Shown piece by piece: positions 7,603 through 13,934 of a stretch of DNA of 64,000 nt (the first letter of the stretch is position 1; every line of letters begins with the position of its first letter). The notes under the pieces are model-generated. The model saw only the letters and a list, made by a program, of their open reading frames with translations. It searched no databases and was not told the DNA's origin. Source of the stretch: an uncultured Veillonellaceae bacterium (GTDB lineage Bacteria; Bacillota; Negativicutes; Selenomonadales; Selenomonadaceae); assembly GCA_902785705.1 (NCBI GenBank), contig CACZZN010000002.1:895-64894 (forward strand). The letters are read 5' to 3'. The translations under genes were made by a program, and so were the position numbers.

Positions 7603-7932
7603 ATGAAAATTCAACCTGAAGAAAAACTGCGTCAGCTATCCGTATGGCTCAAGGAACGGCATGAATCATGGGAAAAACTGTACGAGAGAGGCGGCTTTGC
7701 ACCTGAACCCGACGGCATCCGGCTGAATGAGCTGCGAGGTCAAATCATGCGCCTGAAACGGGATATCCTGTTACTCTGTGAGCAATCTGGGCTAGATTAT
7801 CCGGATATCGCCTATGAATCGGTGCCGCCTCTTCTGTCTGATTTATACAGAGTAGAATCCGTTACTCCGCATCGGATAGTCTACGAGTGCGTAGCAGACC
7901 GAAACAAGCCGAAACAACTGAGTTTATTCTGA
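7603..7932 (+). CDS. small protein with C-terminal beta-clamp-binding motif (paralogue 1)
   Basis: 109 residues. The body is helical and charged (LRQLSVWLKERHESWEKLYERG, then LNELRGQIMRLKRDILLLCEQSGLDYPDI), and the protein ends in KQLSLF. QLSLF matches the bacterial sliding-clamp-binding consensus QL(S/D)LF, which in polymerases, MutS and Hda docks into the DnaN hydrophobic pocket. The next gene encodes a paralogue with the same ending. The ATG at 7603 is the start (TTGGAGG upstream). First gene of the rightward arm, so probably expressed early. Function unknown; binding to the host clamp is inferred from the motif. Confidence 0.7.
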   Translation: MKIQPEEKLRQLSVWLKERHESWEKLYERGGFAPEPDGIRLNELRGQIMRLKRDILLLCEQSGLDYPDIAYESVPPLLSDLYRVESVTPHRIVYECVADRNKPKQLSLF

Positions 7933-7945
7933 AAGGAGCATCATC

Positions 7946-8287
7946 ATGGCAAAAAAGAAGAGAACGCCCGCCGAGTATCTACGGGAATTGGAAACAGATT
8001 TACGAGAGAGCTTCGAGCGTTGGCAGGAGATACGGGTGCATGGATGCAGTGACCCGTATTGGCCAGACGGAACGAACATTAACCTTGTTCGCAACCATTG
8101 CATTTACTACCGCAGTCAAATCAGGGAACTATGTGATTTTTACAGATTTTCACTACCAGAGATTTATGAGCGGCCTATTCCGCCAGAAATGCCCCAAGAT
8201 TTCATGGCAAGGCCGCGAAAGCTCGTGACGGATGTTTCTCCGGTAATTCCGAAGGTTACGTCACCAGTGCAACTGAGTTTGTTTTGA
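7946..8287 (+). CDS. small protein with C-terminal beta-clamp-binding motif (paralogue 2)
   Basis: 113 residues, clearly related to the preceding gene product: an N-terminal helix (YLRELETDLRESFERWQEI), a turn with PYWPDGTNINLVRNHCIYYRS, a second helix with RELCDFYRFSLPEIYERPIPP, and the same last five residues QLSLF after a Pro/Val-rich linker. Thirteen bases separate the genes and AAAGGAG precedes the ATG. Two copies with an identical C-terminal tail on a flexible linker suggest a dedicated ligand for the replication clamp. I do not recognise the family by name. Confidence 0.7.
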   Translation: MAKKKRTPAEYLRELETDLRESFERWQEIRVHGCSDPYWPDGTNINLVRNHCIYYRSQIRELCDFYRFSLPEIYERPIPPEMPQDFMARPRKLVTDVSPVIPKVTSPVQLSLF

Positions 8288-8324
8288 GAGCCAGTGCCCA
8301 AGCGCGGCATCGGCTCTATTTTTT
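8287..8324 (+). terminator. terminator-like hairpin after the clamp-motif pair
   Basis: AGAGCC (8287-8292) pairs with GGCTCT (8312-8317), followed by ATTTTTTT. The stem begins at the stop codon of paralogue 2. Genes continue downstream, so it may act as a partial terminator or a processing site. Confidence 0.6.
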
Positions 8325-8354
8325 TCTTACAAGACAGAAAGGAAGGATTTTATC

Positions 8355-8981
8355 ATGTGTAAAGAAAAAGAAGTGTTAAGTCAGAAGGCTAGAGAGTGCG
8401 GCGCAGCCTACGGCATGACAATATACTCCGATGAGGAACTGCTGTCACTGGTCACAGGCATTGCTCCAGAGAAATTCACGGGAACTTTACAGGAGACGTT
8501 CGACAATCCCAAGAAAATTGATGGAATCGGCAAGCGGAAGGAGCTTGCCGTTTTTGCTGTCAGGGAGCTATCTAAGAGATATCTGCAAAAACAACCGCCA
8601 CCATACATCATCCACGGCCCGGAAGATGCGGCGGCCTATGCCAGACAGCAGTTGGCAATGGAGACAAAAGAGCATTTTTGCGTCATGCTACTCAATACCA
8701 AAAATCACGTCAGCGGCTGGCATATCGTATCCATTGGCAGCCTGATGGCATCCATCGTTCATCCGAGAGAGGTATTCGCACCGGCAATTGTCCATCATGC
8801 GGCATCTATCATTCTCGTCCACAACCACCCTTCCGGCGACCCGAGTCCCAGCCGGGAGGATATCTCTGTCACACAGAGGCTGGTGAAGGCAGGAAAGATA
8901 ATGGATATCCCTGTCCTCGACCACATCATCATAGGGGACAATCGCTTTATCAGTCTCAAGGAAAAAGGATTGCTGGTTTGA
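8355..8981 (+). CDS. RadC-like JAB-domain protein
   Basis: 208 residues. The C-terminal two thirds form a JAB/MPN metal-binding domain: the conserved Glu in METKEHF, the motif HNHPSGDPSPSREDI (zinc ligands His, His, Asp near residues 154-165), and DHIIIG. The N-terminal third carries the RadC helix-hairpin-helix trace (KKIDGIGKRKELAVFAVREL). Element-encoded RadC homologues are frequent in integrative elements and prophages; a role in DNA repair or recombination is assumed but not proven, and chromosomal RadC itself is not needed for repair in E. coli. The start ATG at 8355 follows AAAGGAAGG. Confidence 0.85.
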   Translation: MCKEKEVLSQKARECGAAYGMTIYSDEELLSLVTGIAPEKFTGTLQETFDNPKKIDGIGKRKELAVFAVRELSKRYLQKQPPPYIIHGPEDAAAYARQQLAMETKEHFCVMLLNTKNHVSGWHIVSIGSLMASIVHPREVFAPAIVHHAASIILVHNHPSGDPSPSREDISVTQRLVKAGKIMDIPVLDHIIIGDNRFISLKEKGLLV

Positions 8982-8983
8982 AC

Positions 8984-9015
8984 GCCGCTACTCACCCAGC
9001 GGCGCTATTTTTTTT
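8984..9015 (+). terminator. rho-independent terminator-like hairpin after the radC-like gene
   Basis: GCCGCT (8984-8989) pairs with AGCGGC (8998-9003), followed within five bases by a run of eight T (9008-9015). Confidence 0.65.
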
Positions 9016-9044
9016 GCTCAAATTTTGAAAGGAGAGATTTCATC

Positions 9045-9146
9045 ATGAAAACCAAGAACGACAAGACTCAAATCATCAAGGACTCCGTGGACAGCCTCAT
9101 GGAGATGTTCAGGCCGTATGAAAAAGTGCAACGTTGCACTTTTTGA
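9045..9146 (+). CDS. small ORF, 33 residues, unknown
   Basis: ATG at 9045 with GAAAGGAG upstream and the same CATCATG start context as its neighbours; TGA at 9144-9146. It encodes a lysine-rich N-terminus (MKTKNDKTQIIKD) and a short amphipathic helix. Its last eight codons lie in a perfect 24-base palindrome (9121-9144). It may be a genuine small protein, or the shortened start of a gene whose rest was deleted. I do not recognise it. Confidence 0.4.
   Translation: MKTKNDKTQIIKDSVDSLMEMFRPYEKVQRCTF
9121..9144. repeat. perfect 24-bp palindrome
   Basis: AAAAAGTGCAAC followed directly by its reverse complement GTTGCACTTTTT, with no spacer. As RNA it forms a short GC stem flanked by A and U runs, a possible bidirectional terminator; as DNA it is a symmetrical protein-binding site. 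Confidence 0.7.
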
Positions 9147-9154
9147 TGGTAACG

Positions 9155-9180
9155 AGCCCGTATCGCTATCGGTACGGGCT
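9155..9180 (+). repeat. hairpin AGCCCGTA/TACGGGCT
   Basis: Eight paired bases (9155-9162 with 9173-9180) around a 10-base loop, ending 21 bases before the next start codon. It may be an intercistronic stabiliser or part of a terminator pair with the preceding palindrome. Confidence 0.5.
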
Positions 9181-9200
9181 AAGAGAAAGGAGAAAGAATC

Positions 9201-9389
9201 ATGCCGAATCATTTGTTGGAACCCGATGCAGAGAAAGTCTTCGCCCTCTGTGACCATTGCGGCGGAGAAATCTACGATGGAGAAGATTACTACGAAATCG
9301 ACGGAGACCATATCCATGAAGATTGTTTCGATAATTTCGCACGTGAATTATATTCCGACTGTCGAAAGGAGGCTATTTGTCATGAGTAA
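9201..9389 (+). CDS. small zinc-finger-like protein
   Basis: 62 residues. CDHCGGEIYDGEDYYEIDGD then HIHEDCFDNF forms a CxxC...HxxC zinc-binding pattern, as in half-LIM or zinc-ribbon proteins of phages. It is acidic. GAAAGGAG precedes the ATG. The next gene starts inside its 3' end (8-base overlap), so they are coupled. The role is unknown; small zinc proteins of this kind commonly act as adaptors. Confidence 0.65.
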   Translation: MPNHLLEPDAEKVFALCDHCGGEIYDGEDYYEIDGDHIHEDCFDNFARELYSDCRKEAICHE

Positions 9390-9837
9390 GTTTCTTACCA
9401 ACACCTTGCAGATGCAGGGAAATCATCTGGAAAGAGTCTATGACTTCATCCGTAACGGTCAGAATCAGCTAGACTTCGACCGCATCCTGCCGATACCGAG
9501 TGGCTGCAAGGACAAGCCCGCATGGGTTCGTGCTCATTGGGGGACACAATTCGGGGGAGCGTTTCAGGTAGAGAGAATCGCTAGAAATGTCTATCACTTT
9601 CGCACCTACGGCAAGGCTGTTCCCGTCATAGCGGAGCTTGCCAGAAGATTCCCCGATGTCCGTTTCCGCCATCAGTGGAGCGAGGAACTTCCGGGGTGGA
9701 ACGCCGGCGTTATCGTTTACGAAAACGGGAAAGAGACACATCGCTCCGAGTCCGAATGGGTAGACGAACTGCCTTGGTTTGAAGAAGACTATCTGAGCAG
9801 CTTGACTCAAGATGACCCTATTGCCACAGCCCTGTGA
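9382..9837 (+). CDS. DUF1281-like (YubB-like) ferredoxin-fold protein
   Basis: 151 residues. A central block WVRAHWGTQFGGAF, a beta region VYHFRTYGKAVPVIAELARRFPDVRFRHQWSEE and GWNAGVIVYENG resemble the DUF1281 family found on plasmids and integrative elements, where WGTKW is followed by strands and FP...Y.E. Function is unknown. The start ATG at 9382 has AAAGGAGG in the coding end of the zinc-protein gene, so I reject the longer frame that begins at 9118. The family name is from memory. Confidence 0.6.
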   Translation: MSKFLTNTLQMQGNHLERVYDFIRNGQNQLDFDRILPIPSGCKDKPAWVRAHWGTQFGGAFQVERIARNVYHFRTYGKAVPVIAELARRFPDVRFRHQWSEELPGWNAGVIVYENGKETHRSESEWVDELPWFEEDYLSSLTQDDPIATAL

Positions 9838-9862
9838 ACAATTTTGAAGGAGGAAAAACATC

Positions 9863-10843
9863 ATGTCGAAAATCGCAATCGCAAGAACCAATGAGATTTC
9901 AAAAGCGGAATGGCTCCAACTGAGGAAGAACGGAATCGGAGGGAGCGACGCTGCTTGTGCCTGTGGCCTTTCGCGTTTTAAGTCCCGCCTCATGCTTTAC
10001 TTGGAGAAGACCAGTGCAGTGGTCGAGGATATTGACAACGAGTCAATGTACTTCGGGAGAATTTTTGAACCTATACTGCGTCAGGAGTTTGCCAAGCGAA
10101 CCGGCTTCACGGTGCAGGAAGTACCGTTCATGTTCTCCTGTAAAGAATATCCTTGGATGCTCGCCAATATTGACGGCCTTGTGACGGAACCAGACGGAAG
10201 CAAGGCACTCTTGGAAATTAAGACGGCCAGCAGCTTCAAGGCAAAGGAGTGGGAGGACGGCCTGCCCCAAGAATATTATCTTCAAGTCCAACACTACCTT
10301 GCTGTCTGCGACCTTCCGAAAGCCTACGTCGCAGTTCTTATCGGCGGCAACGACTTCCGTTATTTTCCGGTAGACAGGGATGAAGATACCATTCAGACGA
10401 TGATTGCCCTCGAAACAGAGTTTTGGTCTTTTGTGGAGCGCGGCATCCAGCCTCCCGTAGACGACCAGTCTGCCGACGGTCTAGCTGTTCTTTATCCCAA
10501 AAGTGACGCCAAGACCAGTGTCATCCTGCCTGCTGAATCGGACAACATCATTGCGGCATATCTTGAGGTCAAGCGAGCCATGACCAACTTGAAAGAAGCG
10601 CAGGATGGCTATGAAAATCAGTTGAAAGCCATGATGAAAACGTCCGCCTCTGCTGTGACACCCAATGGCTATACCATCAAGTGGCAGAGCACGACCACGA
10701 ACCGCCTTGACACGACCCGTCTGAAAAAGGAGCATCCGGATATCGCCAAGGAGTATGTCACTCAGACCACGAGTAGGCGTTTCAGCATAACGGAGCCAAA
10801 GGAGGAAACAGAGACAACCGCAATAGGAGCGGCGTCCGCTTGA
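9863..10843 (+). CDS. YqaJ-type viral recombinase exonuclease
   Basis: 326 residues. The N-terminal 220 residues carry the YqaJ/lambda-exonuclease nuclease core: GIGGSDAA (near 27-34), the metal-binding Asp in MLANIDG, the LEIKTA motif (ExK), and QVQHYLAV. It should degrade one strand from double-strand ends and hand a 3' overhang to an annealing protein. The C-terminal 100 residues hold a helical linker (LEVKRAMTNLKEAQDGYENQL) and a small beta domain. GAAGGAGG precedes the ATG. The next gene encodes a candidate annealing partner in place of RecT. Confidence 0.85.
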   Translation: MSKIAIARTNEISKAEWLQLRKNGIGGSDAACACGLSRFKSRLMLYLEKTSAVVEDIDNESMYFGRIFEPILRQEFAKRTGFTVQEVPFMFSCKEYPWMLANIDGLVTEPDGSKALLEIKTASSFKAKEWEDGLPQEYYLQVQHYLAVCDLPKAYVAVLIGGNDFRYFPVDRDEDTIQTMIALETEFWSFVERGIQPPVDDQSADGLAVLYPKSDAKTSVILPAESDNIIAAYLEVKRAMTNLKEAQDGYENQLKAMMKTSASAVTPNGYTIKWQSTTTNRLDTTRLKKEHPDIAKEYVTQTTSRRFSITEPKEETETTAIGAASA

Positions 10844-10850
10844 CCACTTT

Positions 10851-10917
10851 GACGGGTATTCTCCCATTGGAGCCAAGATGATGAAATACTTTTGATTCCG
10901 ATGGAGAAATGCCCGTC
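10851..10917 (+). repeat. imperfect inverted repeat between yqaJ and the next gene
   Basis: GACGGGTATTCTCCCAT (from 10851) is nearly the reverse complement of GATGGAGAAATGCCCGTC (10900-10917). It fills the 120-bp gap before the start of the next gene; a transcript hairpin is likely. Confidence 0.45.
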
Positions 10918-10966
10918 AATTCCGTCAGTAACCTATATTTTTACGAGAGAAAGGAAGTTATACATC

Positions 10967-11692
10967 ATGAAAGTTGAATCCATCCGTGAAATCCGTGAAG
11001 CCCTTAAACTCAAGGCCCAGAGCCTGAACGTCACTCCTATGACCGTAGCGGCTCCCGTACAGGAACAGCCTGCTCCTATGACTACCGCAAGACCGTGCCA
11101 GAATACTCAACAAGTAGCAGAACCACCCGCCGTCGTCGTAGTACCTCTCACCACTCAGCAGGCTCCCGCTCCCGTCACTGAGCCAAAAGCCGCTTCTCGT
11201 AAGGCCGGTACAACACGCACCAGAGCCAAGAAGTCTGCCCCTCTGTCAGATATCGAGGCCATTGTCGCCGAGCACCTGAAAGCAGGAGTAGATTATAATG
11301 TTATCCCCGGTTTTGCTAGACGCAAACCTTCGCTCCTGAAGTCAGGAGCCGAAGTCCTCTGTTCGGTCTTCGGTTTCTCTACCCAGAGCGAGGTCATTAA
11401 CAGAGTCATGGTTCTCGAAAAGAACTTCATGCTCTATGAGGTGGCGACCACGGTTTACGATGCCGAGGGGAAAGTCAGAGCTATCGGTATCGGCTCCTGC
11501 AACAGCCACGAGAAGAAGTACCTCAAGCAGGGATTCGCCGCCAGCCTCAACACGATTTTGAAGATGGCTCGAAAGAGAAGCTACGTGGACGCGATTCTCA
11601 GTGCCACGGGCAGCAGCCGTATCTTTACTCAAGATATCGACTTGGCAGCTATGGGAGCAGAGTATCAAGAGGGTGCCAGAAAGGAGGCATGA
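10967..11692 (+). CDS. conserved phage/element protein, candidate single-strand annealing or ssDNA-binding partner of YqaJ
   Basis: 241 residues. Residues 1-95 are a Pro/Ala/Thr-rich low-complexity linker with a basic end (RKAGTTRTRAKK). The conserved domain follows: EHLKAGVDYNVIPGF, KPSLLKSGAEVLCSVFGF, a strand region, GIGSCNSHEKKYLKQGF, and MARKRSYVDAILSATGSSRIFTQD. I recall this pattern from uncharacterised phage and element proteins; the RKR-VDA-ATGxS-FTQD ending resembles Rad52/DdrA-like annealing proteins. Position right after yqaJ, where recT or redB normally sits, supports that role. The start is the ATG at 10967 (AAAGGAAG); the frame is open further upstream but without a ribosome site. 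Confidence 0.55.
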   Translation: MKVESIREIREALKLKAQSLNVTPMTVAAPVQEQPAPMTTARPCQNTQQVAEPPAVVVVPLTTQQAPAPVTEPKAASRKAGTTRTRAKKSAPLSDIEAIVAEHLKAGVDYNVIPGFARRKPSLLKSGAEVLCSVFGFSTQSEVINRVMVLEKNFMLYEVATTVYDAEGKVRAIGIGSCNSHEKKYLKQGFAASLNTILKMARKRSYVDAILSATGSSRIFTQDIDLAAMGAEYQEGARKEA

Positions 11693-12014
11693 TTTCAGGA
11701 TGAAGAGTGTCAGAAAGCGGCTTATAAAAGTTGTAATATTCAGATAGTTGACAGCACTACATCAGCGTTGATAAGATTTTCGCATAACGATTAGTGGTGC
11801 CACAGACTATTTACTTCACGTTTTTGATTATTCCTTTCTGGCTGCATCCCTCGTGGTGCAGAATGGTCCAGACAGTCCTGAGTTATTGGCACGGGCAGGA
11901 CTTCGACTGTATTAGACGTTTGTCTGATACGGTTGGAGTTCTGCCTTTTTTTATTTGTCTTGCTGCGGATATCCGTAGCTTGACGAGAGACACATTGAAG
12001 GAGGTTTTTATATT
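11693..12014 (+). other. leader region of the xis-int genes
   Basis: No gene is credible here. The stretch contains TTGACAG (11758-11764) without a clear -10, a small dyad CTGCA/TGCAG near 11842-11862 and the long hairpin at 11894-11952, then the GGAGG site of the first xis-like gene. Confidence 0.5.
11894..11952 (+). terminator. 24-bp leader hairpin with T7 tract (attenuator-like)
   Basis: 11894-11917 pairs over all 24 positions with 11922-11945, using five G-U wobbles, around the loop GTTT and followed by seven T (11946-11952). Because the wobbles pair only in the plus-strand RNA, this is an RNA structure of the rightward transcript. It is either a strong terminator separating the recombination genes from xis-int, or an attenuator controlling them. 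Confidence 0.8.
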
Positions 12015-12224
12015 GTGACTCAATCTAGCACTGTTCCGACAACTATGTACTCACAGGGACGCATTCATATGATGACCCCTGATGAGGTGGCAACGTACCT
12101 ATCCATAAGCAAGAGCAAGGTCTACAATCTTTTTCGCAGGCAGGGCTTTCCTGCATTTCGTGTCGGAAAGCATTGGCGCACGGACCCTATACTCTTGCAG
12201 GAATGGGTGAGGCAACAGCGATGA
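12015..12224 (+). CDS. excisionase-like HTH protein 1
   Basis: 69 residues. A MerR-like HTH_17 domain: MMTPDEVATYLSISKSKVYNLFRRQGFPAFRVGKHWRTD fits the excisionase/AlpA family consensus, with the final helix LLQEWVRQQ. The start is GTG at 12015, nine bases after GAAGGAGG. It probably bends attachment DNA and steers the integrase to excision. Its stop overlaps the next ATG. Confidence 0.8.
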   Translation: MTQSSTVPTTMYSQGRIHMMTPDEVATYLSISKSKVYNLFRRQGFPAFRVGKHWRTDPILLQEWVRQQR

Positions 12225-12430
12225 TTCTGTCAGAACTTCAAGCCTACTTGAACATTCCGCGCGATGCTGCCTATGTCCTCGTCAACTCCCCTGTATTCCG
12301 TCCTGCTCGAAAGATTGGACAGAGTTGGCAAATCGACGAGGCAACATTGCAAAGATGGATTAAGAACGCAATACGAAAGAAGGATAAATATTATGATACA
12401 GAAGAAAGAGAACCGACGGGCGAAAGGTGA
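12221..12430 (+). CDS. excisionase-like HTH protein 2
   Basis: 69 residues. A second, more divergent HTH_17 domain: LQAYLNIPRDAAYVLVNSPVFRPARKIGQSWQIDEATLQRWI, then a basic tail. The ATG at 12221 overlaps the stop of the previous gene (ATGA), so the two are translated together and may form a heterodimer. Its 3' end overlaps the integrase start by 38 bases. Two HTH_17 proteins in tandem before int is unusual; one may be a transcription regulator. Confidence 0.7.
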   Translation: MILSELQAYLNIPRDAAYVLVNSPVFRPARKIGQSWQIDEATLQRWIKNAIRKKDKYYDTEEREPTGER

Positions 12431-13571
12431 TGGCACCGTATTCGCGACCAAGGACGGCAAATACAAGGCTCAGCTTACCGTTGGATACAAGAAAGACGGG
12501 AGTCCGAAGAAGATTACTCGCACTGTCGGCACGAAATCGGAGGCTTATGCTGTACTACAGCAGCTTAGGGTGGAGCATTTCACAGGAAAGCTGAACGTCG
12601 AAGGAGACATTACCTTACAGGAGTTTGCTCCACGCTGGAAACAGGGCAAAAAGGTGTCGGTCAAGCCTAAGACGTTCATGGACTATGAATCCGTACTGAA
12701 AAACGTATTGCTGCCACGCTTCGGACGCATCGCCTTAGAAAAGCTCACGACAAGCCACATCAACAAGTTTATCACGGAAATGCTTGAAGCAGGAATTCGT
12801 CCCAGCTCGGTCACCAAATACAGGGCGATACTGTCAAGCATAATGAAGGCGGCTGTCGTAGACGGTATTATCTCACGCAATCCCGTCGAATACAGCATTC
12901 CTGTCCGGCAGGAGCCATCGTCTCGCGACGCTATTCCATCAGAAGCATTGGATAAGATTTTCAACGAGGCTCACCGTATATCGTCCGAATCGGCGAGCCA
13001 TGGGCACAGAGCCGGACAAAGTTTCGTGGCCTACGCCGTCCTGAAGACAGCCTACTACACAGGCATGCGAATAGGAGAAATTTTTGCCCTTCGCTGGGAG
13101 CACATCGACCTAACAAAAAGAACCATACGGATTTGTGAAAATATCGTCGAAGCAAAGGACACGAATGGCAAACATGGGATTATTGTTGGCTCGCCGAAAA
13201 CAAAGCGCTCAAATCGCACGATTAAGGTGTCCCAGAAGCTCTGTGAGATTTTGAAGGATATGCGTCCTGCCATTGCAGGAGATACAGATATCGTATTCCA
13301 GTCCAGTGCGGGAGGCTACATTGCGCCGAGCAATTTCGCCCGCGTTTGGCGCAGGATACTGAGAAATATCGGCATGGCAGGGCAATATGAGATGTACGAG
13401 TTCCGTCATACCCATGCGACTCTTTTGCTGGCTACCGGGCGTTTCAGCATGGCCTCCGTGCAGAAGAGGTTAGGACATGAAAGCCCTCAAACGACCTTGA
13501 AGCACTACGCGCACGCTATCGCAGCCGAAGATGAACTGATGGCAGACGCATTCGACTCAGAAGAATATTAA
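12393..13571 (+). CDS. int: tyrosine site-specific integrase
   Basis: 392 residues in three parts: an N-terminal AP2-like arm-binding domain (KGDGTVFATKDGKYKAQLTV), a SAM-like core-binding domain (about 75-165) and the catalytic domain. Catalytic residues visible: Arg226 (TGMRIGE), Lys near 269 (SPKTKRS), Arg338 (YEFRHTHAT, where the first box-II His is Tyr, a known variant), His362 (RLGHES) and nucleophile Tyr372 (LKHYAH). Like Tn916-type and satellite integrases it should recombine attP with the chromosomal site at 13701-13716. The start ATG at 12393 follows GAAGGA. Confidence 0.93.
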   Translation: MIQKKENRRAKGDGTVFATKDGKYKAQLTVGYKKDGSPKKITRTVGTKSEAYAVLQQLRVEHFTGKLNVEGDITLQEFAPRWKQGKKVSVKPKTFMDYESVLKNVLLPRFGRIALEKLTTSHINKFITEMLEAGIRPSSVTKYRAILSSIMKAAVVDGIISRNPVEYSIPVRQEPSSRDAIPSEALDKIFNEAHRISSESASHGHRAGQSFVAYAVLKTAYYTGMRIGEIFALRWEHIDLTKRTIRICENIVEAKDTNGKHGIIVGSPKTKRSNRTIKVSQKLCEILKDMRPAIAGDTDIVFQSSAGGYIAPSNFARVWRRILRNIGMAGQYEMYEFRHTHATLLLATGRFSMASVQKRLGHESPQTTLKHYAHAIAAEDELMADAFDSEEY

Positions 13572-13580
13572 AATCAAATG

Positions 13581-13620
13581 TGCCGCTGACTCCGAATGGG
13601 GTTGGCGGCATTCTTGATGA
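13581..13620 (+). terminator. hairpin downstream of int
   Basis: TGCCGC (13581-13586) pairs with GCGGCA (13615-13620), with further internal CC/GG pairing. No long T-run follows, so termination may be weak. Confidence 0.5.
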
Positions 13621-13700
13621 AACTTTTAAATTATGTTAAACTGTGTTCCGCTATGGTTTATATACTACTGGTTATGATTCCTTGAAAATACTTGATAAGC

Positions 13701-13716
13701 TAACTATTCGCTAACT
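13701..13716 (+). repeat. candidate attR core (16-bp direct repeat)
   Basis: Identical to 98-113. Here the sequence also reads GCTAACT-ATTC-GCTAACT (13699-13716), two direct heptamers spaced by four bases, like paired integrase core sites. It lies between int and the tRNA-Thr terminator, so the tRNA itself is not interrupted. Confidence 0.7.
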
Positions 13717-13731
13717 CAAGGCAATAAAAAA

Positions 13732-13753
13732 GCCCCCGGGCATCCCCGGAGGC
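13732..13753 (-). terminator. terminator of tRNA-Thr
   Basis: On the minus strand GCCTCCGGGG pairs with CCCGGGGGC around ATG and is followed by TTTTTT. It ends the tRNA transcript 15 bases before the attachment repeat. Confidence 0.85.
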
Positions 13754-13764
13754 CTTGAAATCAC

Positions 13765-13840
13765 TGGAGCTGGCTATAGGACTTGAACCTACGACCTGCT
13801 CATTACGAATGAGCTGCTCTACCAACTGAGCTAAGCCAGC
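13765..13840 (-). tRNA. tRNA-Thr (anticodon CGT)
   Basis: 76 bases including an encoded CCA. The acceptor stem GCTGGCT/AGCCAGC, D arm GCTC-AGTTGGTA-GAGC, anticodon stem GCTCA/TGAGC around TTCGTAA (anticodon CGT, reading ACG), and T arm containing GGTTCAAGTCC are all present. Transcribed towards the mobile element. Confidence 0.95.
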
Positions 13841-13870
13841 ATATCAGCTACAACACAACTGACAAAAGGT

Positions 13871-13899
13871 ATTATACTATTTCTAATAAAGATTGTCAA
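13871..13899 (-). promoter_or_regulatory. consensus promoter of tRNA-Thr
   Basis: On the minus strand TTGACA (13894-13899), a 17-base spacer and TATAAT (13871-13876), both hexamers perfect, about 30 bases upstream of the tRNA. Confidence 0.9.
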
Positions 13900-13934
13900 T
13901 CTTTTTTTCAATCACTTTTCGTCTTACCATACCC

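Larger units (their letters stand above)
98..13716. mobile_element. integrative element (~13.6 kb), integrase-encoded, non-conjugative
   Basis: The same 16 bases, TAACTATTCGCTAACT, occur in direct orientation at 98-113 and 13701-13716. The right copy lies 130 bp past the stop of a tyrosine integrase gene and about 50 bp from a tRNA-Thr gene. Between the copies are xis-like HTH genes, int, HTH regulators with divergent transcription, a primase-like protein, a YqaJ exonuclease, a RadC-like protein and a toxin-antitoxin pair, a mix typical of integrative elements and phage satellites. No capsid, terminase, portal, relaxase or type IV secretion gene was recognised, so transfer would need a helper. 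The left 4 kb is visibly more AT-rich than the rest. The boundaries are inferred from the repeats alone; a larger element whose left end lies outside the window is the main alternative. Confidence 0.75.

Noticed and set aside
9118-9381. N-terminal extension of the DUF1281-like gene from 9118
   Set aside because: This part overlaps the palindrome and the zinc-protein gene in another frame; the ATG at 9382 has a strong ribosome site.
11794-12018. Plus-strand frame of 74 codons upstream of the first xis-like gene
   Set aside because: It runs through the 24-bp RNA hairpin and T-run and has no ribosome site.
13765-13840. tRNA-Thr 3' end as the attachment core
   Set aside because: Common for integrases, but no copy of the tRNA 3' end occurs near the left end of the window, and the exact 16-bp repeat lies outside the tRNA. 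Kept only as an alternative if the element extends left of base 1.
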